Notes under the pieces: model-generated
What the model was told of the DNA's origin: nothing
Databases searched by the model: none
What the model saw: only the letters and a program-made list of their open reading frames with translations
Source of the DNA: Pseudomonas pergaminensis
GTDB taxonomy: Bacteria; Pseudomonadota; Gammaproteobacteria; Pseudomonadales; Pseudomonadaceae
NCBI RefSeq assembly: GCF_024112395.2
Contig: NZ_CP078013.2
Location: 992,001 to 1,056,000 of the forward strand
Direction: 5' to 3'
DNA: 64,000 nucleotides
Position numbers and translations under genes: made by a program
Shown here: positions 7,626 to 16,093 of the stretch, piece after piece
How the letters are laid out: every line of letters starts with the position of its first letter
How positions within the stretch are numbered: position 1 is the first letter of the stretch

Positions 7626-8783
7626 TCAGTTGGCGGGTTGGTTTGGCTTGTAGTCCTTGAGCAGCAGGTAAGTGCTCCACCCCCACCAATCATTCGTCCA
7701 GTACTTGTCGTTCAAGTCATTCACGTCCTTGCGACGCAGCACCTTGTCGCCCTCCATTTTGAACAACGGCGAGAAGTTGTTCGCCGGGTTCTGCGCGGCA
7801 TTCAAGTCCGGCACATACAGCGGTGCCTTGAAGTTGGCCGGGGAGGGGGGGACACCACTGATGAAGGTGTCGAAAATCTCATCCGCCGAAGCTTGCACAG
7901 CGCGTTTGACCTGCACGCGGTTGTCCGCATCGATGGCGTCGAAGTAGCGTTTATCCCCATACGCGTGCCACTGATCGCCCATGGCATTGCGTACTTTGAG
8001 TCCGAACTTGCTGTCTTCGTCATGCATGAAGCGACTGATCAGCGAACCCAGTTCACCGGGTGTCACCACCGCTGCGAGTTGTTTGCGTGGGACACGCAAG
8101 TGCCCGGCTGAGAACAGGTCGGTCAAAAAGTGATCGGCAAAGCTGTTCATGGCATACGCCAGTTCCAGCGCCTGGTCGGTGCCGGTCTGGTGGGCCACAA
8201 CGGCTTGTTGCAGCGCCGCCGTGTGGCCTGCCAGGTACGCCGACAGCGCCCATTCCCCGAAGTGATCGGCGTTGTCCGCTGCCAGTTTCAAGTAACGCCC
8301 CAGCGGAATCAGCGCCGATACCGCACTGCCGCCGCCGGTGATGCGATTCCATTCTTCCGACAACGTGTCACCCAGCGCGTCGTAGGCTTCGTGAGGTTGC
8401 TTGCCATCCTTGATCGCCTGCTTGACCGCATTGATCTCCTTTTGCATCACCGCGAGGATCTTGTGCGCTTCTTCCCGCGAGGCGGGCAGTACCGCCAGGC
8501 TGTTGAATGCGGCGGTAAAGCGTTGCAGACGATCGGCAGGGGAGGCGCCGTCGCTGATGGGCTGGCCGGGGATGCCATAGAAGTCGCCGCCCAGGGCGAT
8601 CACTTGACCATAGGTCAGCGCCAGCCCGTTGGGCAGGTGCAGTTCGACTTGGCGTGCGGGAATGGCCGGTGCGTCTTTGACGAAACGCAACAGCGTGTCG
8701 TCGCCTATGGCGGTGTGTTCACCCCCTTCGAAGCGCAGGGTAGGCGGGTTCTTTTCGGGTGCAGCGAGTTCTAGACCTGACAT
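7626..8783 (-). CDS. Zinc metallophospholipase C (P. fluorescens PC-PLC / Legionella PlcA-CegC1 family)
   Basis: This 385-residue protein belongs, by its motifs, to the zinc metallophospholipase family typified by the P. fluorescens phosphatidylcholine-preferring PLC and Legionella PlcA/PlcB/CegC1. Likely metal-binding positions are Asp67 (GGDFYG), Asp173-His174 (NADHFGEWAL), His187, Asp217-His218 and Asp222/His228 (FADHFLTDLFSAGHLRVPR), and His254 (MHDED). I see no N-terminal signal peptide, so any export would be unconventional or through lysis. The start has AAGGAG five bases upstream. The gene stands alone, leftward, with a LexA-type operator on its promoter. The family assignment is from recognition of motifs; the substrate is inferred. 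Confidence 0.78.
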   Translation of the reverse strand: MSGLELAAPEKNPPTLRFEGGEHTAIGDDTLLRFVKDAPAIPARQVELHLPNGLALTYGQVIALGGDFYGIPGQPISDGASPADRLQRFTAAFNSLAVLPASREEAHKILAVMQKEINAVKQAIKDGKQPHEAYDALGDTLSEEWNRITGGGSAVSALIPLGRYLKLAADNADHFGEWALSAYLAGHTAALQQAVVAHQTGTDQALELAYAMNSFADHFLTDLFSAGHLRVPRKQLAAVVTPGELGSLISRFMHDEDSKFGLKVRNAMGDQWHAYGDKRYFDAIDADNRVQVKRAVQASADEIFDTFISGVPPSPANFKAPLYVPDLNAAQNPANNFSPLFKMEGDKVLRRKDVNDLNDKYWTNDWWGWSTYLLLKDYKPNQPAN

Positions 8784-8820
8784 GTTAGCTCCTTGCTATG
8801 TCGTAGGAATCTTCCGTAAT

Positions 8821-8840
8821 AACTGTATGTATATACAGTA
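8821..8840 (-). promoter_or_regulatory. LexA (SOS) box upstream of the phospholipase gene
   Basis: AACTGTATGTATATACAGTA matches the LexA consensus TACTGTATATATATACAGTA at 18 of 20 positions and has the full CTGT-N8-ACAG core. It lies 38-57 bases before the phospholipase start and just downstream of a leftward -10, the classic position for SOS repression. Confidence 0.85.
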
Positions 8841-8846
8841 ATGCCG

Positions 8847-8874
8847 AGCATAGAGGAAAAACTTCCTACGTCAA
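8847..8874 (-). promoter_or_regulatory. Leftward sigma70-type promoter of the phospholipase gene
   Basis: On the minus strand TTGACG (8874-8869) is 16 bases from TATGCT (8852-8847). The LexA box begins six bases beyond the -10 and so covers the expected transcription start. Confidence 0.6.
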
Positions 8875-8921
8875 GAACGCACGTCTAAACACGTCACCCG
8901 ATGAAGTCTGATGAATTGCAG

Positions 8922-8960
8922 TTGACGAATCTTTTTATAGTTGTACGATGACGTACGACA
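8922..8960 (+). promoter_or_regulatory. kdgD promoter with candidate GntR operator
   Basis: TTGACG (8922-8927) and TACGAT (8944-8949) are 16 bases apart. The -10 is embedded in GTAC-N6-GTAC (8943-8956), two GTACGA repeats exactly one helical turn apart. The word GTTGTACGAT at 8940-8949 recurs inverted before the gntR gene. Binding here would block RNA polymerase. Confidence 0.5.
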
Positions 8961-8971
8961 TCACCAAAACC

Positions 8972-8979
8972 AACAACAA
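8972..8979 (+). promoter_or_regulatory. A-rich Hfq/Crc-type motif in kdgD leader
   Basis: AACAACAA, within an A/C-rich run (ACCAAAACCAACAACAACC), fits the AANAANAA pattern bound by Hfq/Crc in Pseudomonas catabolite repression. It lies about 40 bases before the kdgD ATG, rather far from the ribosome site, so its effect is uncertain. Confidence 0.35.
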
Positions 8980-9017
8980 CCTTTCGACAGAAAGTCTTCG
9001 CCCAGGGTGTTCGAATA

Positions 9018-9929
9018 ATGAATCCACAAGAACTGAAGTCCATCCTCTCCCACGGTCTGCTGTCTTTCCCGGTGACCGATTTCAACGCCCAGGGTGACTT
9101 CCACCAGGCGGGCTATATCAAGCGCCTGGAATGGCTCGCCCCTTACGGCGCCACTGCCTTGTTCGCTGCCGGCGGTACCGGTGAGTTTTTCTCCCTCGCT
9201 GCCAGCGAATATTCCCAGGTGGTGAAAACCGCCGTTGATACCTGCGCCACCAGCGTGCCTATCCTGGCCGGTGTAGGCGGTTCGACCCGCCAGGCCATCG
9301 AGTACGCCCAGGAAGCCGAGCGCCTCGGTGCCAAAGGCCTGTTGCTGCTGCCGCACTACCTCACCGAAGCCAGCCAGGACGGGGTTGCCGCCCACGTTGA
9401 AGCCGTGTGCAAATCGGTCAAGATCGGCGTGGTGGTCTACAACCGTAACGTCTGCCGCCTGACCGCGCCGTTGCTGGAACGCTTGGCCGAGCGTTGCCCG
9501 AACTTGATCGGCTACAAGGATGGCCTGGGTGACATCGAGTTGATGGTGTCGATCCGCCGTCGCCTCGGTGATCGTTTCAGCTACCTCGGCGGCCTGCCGA
9601 CTGCAGAGGTTTACGCCGCTGCCTACAAAGCCCTGGGTGTGCCGGTGTACTCCTCGGCGGTGTTCAACTTCATCCCGAAAACTGCGATGGACTTCTACCA
9701 CGCCATCGCCAAGGACGATCACGCCACTGTCGCCAAGATCATCGACGACTTCTTCCTGCCGTACCTGGACATCCGTAACCGCAAGGCCGGGTATGCGGTG
9801 AGCATCGTCAAGGCCGGTGCAAAAATCGCCGGCTATGACGCAGGCCCGGTGCGTACGCCGCTGACCGACCTGCTGCCAGAAGAATATGAAGCCCTGGCCG
9901 CGCTGATCGACAAGCAAGGCGCGCAATAA
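9018..9929 (+). CDS. kdgD: 5-dehydro-4-deoxyglucarate dehydratase
   Basis: This enzyme converts 5-keto-4-deoxy-D-glucarate to 2-oxoglutarate semialdehyde plus CO2 and water. It belongs to the DHDPS/N-acetylneuraminate lyase TIM-barrel family. The Schiff-base lysine is Lys167 in [10 protein letters not shown], and the N-terminal [10 protein letters not shown] and the [12 protein letters not shown] motif (phosphate/carboxylate loop) are family hallmarks. The length of 303 residues is standard. The gene heads the galactarate/glucarate block and is followed by a hairpin and then the next pathway enzyme. Confidence 0.96.
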   Translation: MNPQELKSILSHGLLSFPVTDFNAQGDFHQAGYIKRLEWLAPYGATALFAAGGTGEFFSLAASEYSQVVKTAVDTCATSVPILAGVGGSTRQAIEYAQEAERLGAKGLLLLPHYLTEASQDGVAAHVEAVCKSVKIGVVVYNRNVCRLTAPLLERLAERCPNLIGYKDGLGDIELMVSIRRRLGDRFSYLGGLPTAEVYAAAYKALGVPVYSSAVFNFIPKTAMDFYHAIAKDDHATVAKIIDDFFLPYLDIRNRKAGYAVSIVKAGAKIAGYDAGPVRTPLTDLLPEEYEALAALIDKQGAQ

Positions 9930-9938
9930 CCCATCTAC

Positions 9939-9966
9939 AAGGCCGCTGAGTAATCAGCGGCCTTTT
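9939..9966 (+). terminator. Hairpin/terminator between kdgD and the dehydrogenase gene
   Basis: GGCCGCTGA/TCAGCGGCC (9 bp, loop of four) is followed by TTTT. Only 17 bases separate it from the next start codon, so it may cause partial termination or protect the kdgD mRNA. Confidence 0.7.
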
Positions 9967-9983
9967 GCGTCAGGAGAAGATTT

Positions 9984-11429
9984 GTGTCCCAAGCCCAACG
10001 TTTCGATAACTACATCAACGGCCAATGGGTGGCCGGTGCCGACTATTGCGTCAACCTCAACCCGTCGGAGTTGTCCGATGTCATTGGTGAATACGCCAAG
10101 GCTGATGTTGCCCAAGTCAACGCTGCCATCGACGCTGCCCGCGCCGCATTCCCGGCCTGGTCCACTTCCGGCATCCAGGCGCGACATGATTCCCTGGATA
10201 AAGTCGGCAGCGAAATCCTCGCACGCCGCGAAGAACTCGGCACCCTGCTGGCCCGTGAAGAGGGCAAGACCCTGCCCGAAGCCATCGGCGAAGTGACCCG
10301 TGCCGGTAACATCTTCAAGTTTTTCGCCGGTGAATGCCTGCGCCTGTCCGGCGACTACGTACCGTCGGTGCGTCCGGGCGTCAACGTTGAAGTCACCCGC
10401 GAAGCCCTGGGTTTGGTCGGCCTGATTACGCCGTGGAACTTCCCGATCGCCATCCCCGCCTGGAAGATCGCCCCGGCCCTGGCCTACGGTAACTGCGTGG
10501 TGATCAAGCCTGCCGAGTTGGTGCCGGGCTGCGCCTGGGCCCTGGCCGAAATCATTTCCCGCGCCGGTTTCCCTGCCGGTGTGTTCAACCTGGTGATGGG
10601 CAGCGGTCGCGTCGTGGGTGATGTGCTGGTCAACAGCCCGAAGGTCGATGGCATCAGCTTTACCGGTTCCGTCGGTGTTGGGCGCCAGATTGCAGTCAGC
10701 TGCGTGTCGCGCCAGGCCAAGGTGCAGTTGGAAATGGGCGGCAAGAACCCGCAGATCATCCTCGACGACGCCGACCTCAAGCAGGCCGTCGAGCTGTCGG
10801 TGCAGAGCGCGTTCTACTCCACCGGCCAGCGTTGCACGGCCTCCAGCCGCTTGATCGTCACCGCCGGTATCCACGACCAGTTCGTCGCGGCCATGGCTGA
10901 GCGCATGAAGTCGATCAAGGTCGGCCACGCCCTCAAGAGCGGCACCGACATCGGCCCGGTGGTTTCCCAGGCCCAGTTGGACCAGGACCTCAAGTACATC
11001 GACATCGGCCAGAGCGAAGGTGCGCGGCTGGTGAGCGGTGGTGGCCTGGTGACCTGTGACACCGAAGGCTATTACCTGGCACCGACGTTGTTTGCCGACA
11101 GCGAAGCCGCCATGCGTATCAGCCGTGAAGAGATCTTCGGCCCTGTGGCCAACGTGGTGCGCGTGGCGGACTACGAAGCAGCGCTGGCGATGGCCAATGA
11201 CACCGAGTTCGGGTTGTCGGCGGGCATTGCCACCACGTCGCTCAAGTACGCCAACCACTTCAAGCGCCATTCCCAGGCCGGGATGGTGATGGTCAACCTG
11301 CCGACTGCCGGCGTGGACTATCACGTTCCGTTTGGTGGCCGTAAGGGCTCGTCCTATGGTTCGCGTGAGCAAGGTCGCTATGCGCAAGAGTTCTACACCG
11401 TGGTGAAGACCAGCTACATCGGTTCGTAA
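9984..11429 (+). CDS. 2-oxoglutarate semialdehyde (2,5-dioxovalerate) dehydrogenase
   Basis: This 481-residue NAD(P)+-dependent aldehyde dehydrogenase oxidises the KdgD product to 2-oxoglutarate, joining the pathway to the TCA cycle. Visible hallmarks are the GLITPWNFP cofactor loop, the general-base Glu250 in LEMGGKNP and the nucleophile Cys284 in GQRCTASSR. The start is GTG with AGGAGA seven bases upstream. The substrate is inferred from position between kdgD and the transporter and from overall similarity to the KGSADH group, not from a unique motif. Confidence 0.9.
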   Translation: MSQAQRFDNYINGQWVAGADYCVNLNPSELSDVIGEYAKADVAQVNAAIDAARAAFPAWSTSGIQARHDSLDKVGSEILARREELGTLLAREEGKTLPEAIGEVTRAGNIFKFFAGECLRLSGDYVPSVRPGVNVEVTREALGLVGLITPWNFPIAIPAWKIAPALAYGNCVVIKPAELVPGCAWALAEIISRAGFPAGVFNLVMGSGRVVGDVLVNSPKVDGISFTGSVGVGRQIAVSCVSRQAKVQLEMGGKNPQIILDDADLKQAVELSVQSAFYSTGQRCTASSRLIVTAGIHDQFVAAMAERMKSIKVGHALKSGTDIGPVVSQAQLDQDLKYIDIGQSEGARLVSGGGLVTCDTEGYYLAPTLFADSEAAMRISREEIFGPVANVVRVADYEAALAMANDTEFGLSAGIATTSLKYANHFKRHSQAGMVMVNLPTAGVDYHVPFGGRKGSSYGSREQGRYAQEFYTVVKTSYIGS

Positions 11430-11455
11430 TACGCGACACCCGTGGCGCCCGCTTT

Positions 11456-11546
11456 GTGTGGGAGCTGGCTTGCCTGCGATAGCATCCACCGGTGTGTGCC
11501 TGACACACCGAGGTGCCTGAATCGCGAGCAAGCCCGGCTTCCGCAT
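11456..11546. repeat. Degenerate REP pair
   Basis: A good left copy (TGTGGGAGCTGGCTTGCCTG followed by CGAT) faces a diverged right copy (ATCGCGAGCAAGCCCGGCTT then CCGCAT). An internal GGTGTGT/ACACACC pairing lies between. It is located inside the catabolic block, before the transporter gene. Confidence 0.6.
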
Positions 11547-11583
11547 GAAAGCGGTCCCCACCGACAAATAGACCATTACCCGC

Positions 11584-11596
11584 AAAAAAAATAATT
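11584..11596 (+). promoter_or_regulatory. A-rich Hfq/Crc-type motif before the transporter gene
   Basis: AAAAAAAATAATT lies directly before the GTGGGAG ribosome site of the MFS gene. It fits AANAANAA and is well placed to block translation initiation when bound by Hfq/Crc. Confidence 0.4.
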
Positions 11597-11613
11597 AGTG
11601 GGAGTACTTCTAC

Positions 11614-12978
11614 ATGCAAGCGACCAAGCCGACCCACGTCCGCTATTTGATCCTGCTCATGCTGTTCCTGGTGACCACGATCAACTACGCCGACCGGGCC
11701 ACCATCGCTATCGCAGGCTCCAGCCTGCAAAAAGACCTCGGCATCGACGCGGTCACCCTCGGTTACATCTTCTCTGCATTCGGTTGGGCCTACGTGGCCG
11801 GGCAAATCCCCGGCGGCTGGCTGCTGGACCGGTTCGGTTCGAAAAAAGTCTATGCCCTGAGCATCTTCACCTGGTCACTGTTCACTGTGCTGCAAGGCTA
11901 TGTCGGTGAGTTTGGTGTCTCCACCGCCGTGGTTGCGCTGTTCATGCTGCGCTTCATGGTGGGCCTGGCCGAAGCGCCGTCCTTTCCCGGCAACGCTCGA
12001 ATTGTCGCCGCCTGGTTCCCGACCGCTGAACGCGGTACGGCATCGGCGATCTTCAACTCGGCGCAATACTTCGCCACCGTGCTGTTTGCGCCACTGATGG
12101 GCTGGATCGTCTACAGCTTTGGCTGGCAGCACGTGTTTATCGTGATGGGCGTGATCGGCATCGTGTTCTCGCTGATCTGGCTGAAAGTGATCCACAGCCC
12201 GCGTCAGCACCCGATGATCAACGAAGCTGAGTTCAACCACATCGCCGCCAATGGGGCGATGGTCGACATGGACCAGGACAAAGGCAAGGGCAAGAAAACC
12301 GATGGGCCGAAGTGGGATTACATCCGCCAGTTGCTGACCAACCGCATGATGCTTGGCGTGTACCTGGGCCAGTACTGCATCAATGGCATCACCTACTTCT
12401 TCCTCACCTGGTTCCCGGTGTACCTGGTGCAGGACCGTGGCATGACCATCCTCAAGGCCGGTTTTATTGCCTCGTTGCCGGCGATCTGCGGGTTTATTGG
12501 TGGCGTTCTTGGCGGGGTGATTTCCGATTACCTGCTGCGCAAGGGCCACTCCCTGACCTTCGCCCGCAAGGCACCGATCATCGGTGGTCTGTTGATCTCC
12601 AGCAGCATCGTGGCCTGCAACTATGTGGATATCGAATGGATGGTGGTGGGTTTCATGGCCCTGGCCTTCTTCGGTAAGGGCGTTGGCGCACTGGGTTGGG
12701 CGGTGGTGTCCGACACCTCGCCGAAACAAATCGCCGGCCTAAGTGGCGGCTTGTTCAACACCTTCGGTAACCTCGCGTCGATTACCACGCCGATTGTCAT
12801 CGGCTACATCATCAGCACCACCGGTTCGTTCAAATGGGCCCTGGTGTTCGTGGGCGCCAATGCCCTGGTGGCGGTGTTCAGCTACCTGGTCATCGTTGGC
12901 CCGATCAAACGTGTAGTACTCAAAGAGCCGCCTACCAAGGGGCCTGAGTTGACCAACCTAACCGAAGCGCATTCCTGA
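11614..12978 (+). CDS. MFS transporter, D-galactarate/D-glucarate type (GudP/GarP-like)
   Basis: This 454-residue, 12-helix major facilitator belongs to the anion:cation symporter group that includes GudP and GarP. The N-terminal [19 protein letters not shown] segment, the [19 protein letters not shown] loop motif and the [19 protein letters not shown] helix are characteristic. A long hydrophilic central loop (~residues 195-240) separates the two six-helix halves. It likely takes up galactarate and/or glucarate by proton symport. garD follows after only eight bases. Confidence 0.92.
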   Translation: MQATKPTHVRYLILLMLFLVTTINYADRATIAIAGSSLQKDLGIDAVTLGYIFSAFGWAYVAGQIPGGWLLDRFGSKKVYALSIFTWSLFTVLQGYVGEFGVSTAVVALFMLRFMVGLAEAPSFPGNARIVAAWFPTAERGTASAIFNSAQYFATVLFAPLMGWIVYSFGWQHVFIVMGVIGIVFSLIWLKVIHSPRQHPMINEAEFNHIAANGAMVDMDQDKGKGKKTDGPKWDYIRQLLTNRMMLGVYLGQYCINGITYFFLTWFPVYLVQDRGMTILKAGFIASLPAICGFIGGVLGGVISDYLLRKGHSLTFARKAPIIGGLLISSSIVACNYVDIEWMVVGFMALAFFGKGVGALGWAVVSDTSPKQIAGLSGGLFNTFGNLASITTPIVIGYIISTTGSFKWALVFVGANALVAVFSYLVIVGPIKRVVLKEPPTKGPELTNLTEAHS

Positions 12979-12986
12979 GGGGCCGT

Positions 12987-14543
12987 GTGATGCAGTTGAT
13001 TGAACATGCCGACTCGCCGCGCTCGATTCGCTTGCACGAGCGCGACAACGTGGTGATCGTGGTCAATGACCAGGGCGTACCGGCCGGGACCGAGTTCCCG
13101 GACGGCCTGGTGACCGTGGATTTCATCCCCCAGAGCCACAAGGTGACCCTGGAAGATATCCCCGAAGGCGGTCAGATTATTCGCTACGGCCAGACCATTG
13201 GTTACGCCCTGGCGCCGATTCCGCGCGGCAGTTGGGTGCAGGAAGATCAACTGCGCATGCCGACCGCGCCACCACTGGACAGCTTGCCACTGTCCACCGA
13301 GGTGCCTGAAACCCAGGCACCGCTGGAGGGCTTTACCTTCGAGGGTTACCGCAACGCCGACGGCACCGTGGGCACGCGCAATATCCTCGGTATCACCACC
13401 ACGGTGCAGTGCGTCACGGGCGTGCTGGACCATGCGGTCAAGCGCATCAAGGACGAATTGTTGCCCAAGTACCCGCACGTCGATGACGTGGTGGCGCTGA
13501 CCCACAGCTACGGCTGTGGCGTGGCAATCACTGCGACCGATGCCTACATCCCGATCCGCACCGTGCGCAACCTGGCGCGCAACCCGAACCTGGGGGGCGA
13601 GGCCCTGGTGATCAGCCTGGGCTGCGAGAAATTGCAGGCCGGGCAGGTGATGCACGACAACGACAGCTCGGTCGACCTGAGCGAGCCGTGGCTGTATCGG
13701 CTGCAGGACTCCAGCCACGGCTTTACCGAGATGATCGAGCAGATCATGGAGCTGGCCGAGACGCGCCTGAAGAAGCTCGACCAGCGCCGCCGCGAAACGG
13801 TGCCGGCGTCCGAGCTGATCCTGGGCATGCAGTGCGGCGGCAGTGATGCGTTCTCCGGCATCACCGCCAACCCGGCGCTGGGCTATGCCTCGGATCTGTT
13901 GCTGCGGGCTGGGGCGACGGTGATGTTTTCCGAAGTGACCGAGGTTCGCGATGCGATCTACCTGCTGACCTCTCGCGCTGAAAGCGAAGCCGTTGCCCAG
14001 GAACTGGTCCGGGAAATGGATTGGTACGATCGCTACCTGGCCAAGGGCGAGGCGGACCGCAGCGCCAACACCACGCCGGGAAACAAGAAGGGCGGCTTGT
14101 CGAACATTGTCGAGAAGTCCTTGGGCTCTATCGTCAAATCCGGCAGCAGCGCGATCAATGGCGTGCTGGGCCCGGGTGAGCGCTTCAAGAGTAAGGGCCT
14201 GATCTTTTGCGCAACCCCGGCCAGTGACTTTGTGTGCGGCACCTTGCAGCTGGCTGCAGGGATGAACCTGCATGTGTTCACCACCGGACGCGGCACACCT
14301 TACGGGCTGGCGATGGCGCCAGTGGTGAAGGTGTCGACGCGTACGGAGCTGGCGCAGCGTTGGCCAGACCTGATCGATATCGACGCCGGGCGCATTGCCA
14401 CCGGGCGCGCGACCATCGAGGAGCTGGGTTGGGAGCTGTTTCACTTCTACCTGGATGTGGCCAGCGGCAAGAAGCAGACGTGGGCGGAGCACCACAAGCT
14501 GCACAACGACATCACCTTGTTCAACCCGGCGCCCATTACCTGA
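12987..14543 (+). CDS. garD: Galactarate dehydratase
   Basis: GarD dehydrates meso-galactarate to 5-keto-4-deoxy-D-glucarate, the substrate of KdgD. The 518-residue protein has the UxaA-type N-terminal SAF domain ([15 protein letters not shown]) and the long C-terminal UxaA domain, with the conserved [21 protein letters not shown] and [18 protein letters not shown] motifs; metal binding is expected. The gene is tightly linked to the transporter. No glucarate dehydratase (gudD) is present in the window, so galactarate is the substrate best supported by local genes. Confidence 0.95.
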   Translation: MMQLIEHADSPRSIRLHERDNVVIVVNDQGVPAGTEFPDGLVTVDFIPQSHKVTLEDIPEGGQIIRYGQTIGYALAPIPRGSWVQEDQLRMPTAPPLDSLPLSTEVPETQAPLEGFTFEGYRNADGTVGTRNILGITTTVQCVTGVLDHAVKRIKDELLPKYPHVDDVVALTHSYGCGVAITATDAYIPIRTVRNLARNPNLGGEALVISLGCEKLQAGQVMHDNDSSVDLSEPWLYRLQDSSHGFTEMIEQIMELAETRLKKLDQRRRETVPASELILGMQCGGSDAFSGITANPALGYASDLLLRAGATVMFSEVTEVRDAIYLLTSRAESEAVAQELVREMDWYDRYLAKGEADRSANTTPGNKKGGLSNIVEKSLGSIVKSGSSAINGVLGPGERFKSKGLIFCATPASDFVCGTLQLAAGMNLHVFTTGRGTPYGLAMAPVVKVSTRTELAQRWPDLIDIDAGRIATGRATIEELGWELFHFYLDVASGKKQTWAEHHKLHNDITLFNPAPIT

Positions 14544-14559
14544 GCCCGCCACGGACCTT

Positions 14560-14647
14560 GTGGGAGCTGGCTTGCCTGCGATGGCGGGGTGTCAGATACG
14601 AGCGTATCGACCGGTACACCGCCATCGCAGGCAAGCCGGCTCCCACA
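14560..14647. repeat. Inverted REP pair
   Basis: GTGGGAGCTGGCTTGCCTGCGATGGCG and a near-perfect reverse complement flank about 30 bases that contain ATACGAGCGTAT-type pairing. It separates garD from the AEC transporter gene. Confidence 0.85.
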
Positions 14648-14730
14648 TATGATCAGCGTTGCCCGGACGAAGCGGCCTACATTGGCTTATCATTGGCCAC
14701 CTAACGACGCTCACCAAGGTTCTACCCGGC

Positions 14731-15672
14731 ATGCTGGCAATTTTCCTCACCACCCTGACCATCACCGCGCCGGTGTTTGCCATGCTGTTCCTGGGTGTGC
14801 TGCTCAAACGCATCAACTGGATCAACGACAACTTTATCCATACAGCCTCGTCCCTGGTGTTCAACGTCACCATGCCGGCGTTGCTGTTTCTCGGCATCCT
14901 GCATGCTGACCTGCACTCGGCGCTCAAGCCAGGTTTGCTGATCTACTTTGCCGTCGCCACATTGGTCAGCTTCGCGCTGGCCTGGGGCTGGGCGATCTTT
15001 CGTTGCCCGCGTGAAGACCGGGGCATCTATACCCAGGGTGCGTTCCGTGGCAATAACGGCGTGATCGGCCTGGCGCTGGCCGCGAGCATGTACGGCGACT
15101 ACGGGATTTCCCTCGGCGCGATCCTCGCGGCGCTGGTGATCCTGTTCTACAACACCCTATCGACCATCGTGCTGGCGGTGTACAGCCCGGTGATCAAGTC
15201 CGACCCGTGGAGCATCTGCAAGAGCGTGGTGGCCAACCCGCTGATCATCAGTGTGTTTGCGGCCACGCCGTTCGCGGTGTTCCAGATTGGCTTGCCGGGT
15301 TGGCTGGAATCTTCGGGCCAGTACCTGGCGGACATGACCTTGCCGCTGGCGCTGATCTGCATCGGTGGCACCCTGTCGCTGGCAGCGTTGCGCAAAAGTG
15401 GCAGCATGGCCCTGAGCGCCAGCCTGGTGAAGATGATCGGCCTGCCGCTGGTGGCGACGCTGGGCGCGTGGTTGCTGGGGTTCCGGGGGCCGGAGCTGGG
15501 GATTCTGTTCTTGTACTTCGGTGCACCGACTGCGGCGGCCAGCTTTGTCATGGCCAGGGCGGCCGAGGGTAATCATGAGCTGGCGGCGGCCATTATCGTG
15601 ATCACCACCTTGATGGCGGCGGTGACCACGAATATCGGGATCTTTGTGTTGCAGGCGGGTGGTTGGATCTGA
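14731..15672 (+). CDS. AEC-family transporter (auxin efflux carrier superfamily)
   Basis: This is a 313-residue, ten-helix membrane protein of the AEC/bile-acid-arsenite permease group. The N-terminal hydrophobic segment starting MLAIFLTTLTITAPVFAMLF, a FNVTMPALLFL segment with the helix-breaking proline, the FRGNNGVIGLALA segment in the middle and a YFGAPTAAASFVMA half-repeat motif in the C-terminal half support this. Family members move carboxylates such as malate or malonate. The start chosen gives the expected N-terminal helix; its ribosome site (AAGG) is weak. It may be independent of the galactarate genes because a REP pair intervenes. Confidence 0.88.
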   Translation: MLAIFLTTLTITAPVFAMLFLGVLLKRINWINDNFIHTASSLVFNVTMPALLFLGILHADLHSALKPGLLIYFAVATLVSFALAWGWAIFRCPREDRGIYTQGAFRGNNGVIGLALAASMYGDYGISLGAILAALVILFYNTLSTIVLAVYSPVIKSDPWSICKSVVANPLIISVFAATPFAVFQIGLPGWLESSGQYLADMTLPLALICIGGTLSLAALRKSGSMALSASLVKMIGLPLVATLGAWLLGFRGPELGILFLYFGAPTAAASFVMARAAEGNHELAAAIIVITTLMAAVTTNIGIFVLQAGGWI

Positions 15673-15695
15673 GTGTTGTGGTGTCTGTGAGGACC

Positions 15696-15719
15696 GATCG
15701 CCGGTAAGCCGGCTCCTAC
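15696..15719. repeat. Single REP copy
   Basis: GATCGCCGGTAAGCCGGCTC followed by CTAC is one REP unit without an inverted partner. It overlaps the last codon of the decarboxylase-like gene on the other strand. Confidence 0.6.
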
Positions 15720-16093
15720 GGTGCCTCGTAGGTATCGATCACTTCCTGCGCCGCCCGAAACGCATCAATCGCCGCCGGCACACCGGCATACACCGCGCAA
15801 TGCAGCAACGCTTCACGAATCTCTTCCACCGTACACCCATTGTTCAGTGCGCCCCGCACATGGCCCTTGAGTTCCTGCGGGCACTTGAGCGCGGTGAGCG
15901 CGGCAAGGGTGATCAGGCTGCGAGTCTTCAGTGGCAGGCCTTCACGGTTCCACACGCTGCCCCAGGCATGTTCGTTGACGAAGTCCTGCAGCGGCTGGGA
16001 AAACTCGGTGGCATTGCCCAGGGCGCGGTCGACGAATGCATCGCCCATGACCTGGCGACGCATTTCAACCCCGGGCTTCTTCTGATCGGTCAT
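15716..16093 (-). CDS. Carboxymuconolactone decarboxylase family protein (PcaC-like)
   Basis: This 125-residue protein resembles 4-carboxymuconolactone decarboxylase over its full length. It has MGDAFVDRAL near the start, HAWGSVWNREGLPLKTRSL in the middle and the HVRGALNNGCTVEEIREALLH helix with the family's conserved His and Cys. PcaC acts in the protocatechuate branch of aromatic breakdown, but no other pca gene is nearby, so the true substrate is open; AhpD-like peroxidase activity is an alternative. A GAGGG ribosome site precedes the ATG. It overlaps the antiporter stop (ATGA), indicating co-expression. Confidence 0.85.
   Translation of the reverse strand: MTDQKKPGVEMRRQVMGDAFVDRALGNATEFSQPLQDFVNEHAWGSVWNREGLPLKTRSLITLAALTALKCPQELKGHVRGALNNGCTVEEIREALLHCAVYAGVPAAIDAFRAAQEVIDTYEAP

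Noticed and set aside
8940..8960. A second LexA box for kdgD
   Set aside because: The dyad here is GTAC-N6-GTAC and lacks the CTGT-N8-ACAG core, so it fits a GntR operator better.
9954..11585. 543-codon frame antisense to the semialdehyde dehydrogenase gene
   Set aside because: Low-complexity His/Gly/Gln/Ala-rich translation, no domain, and opposite a clear aldehyde dehydrogenase with full catalytic residues.
12882..14552. 556-codon frame antisense to garD
   Set aside because: Shadow of garD codon structure; no conserved motif or start context.
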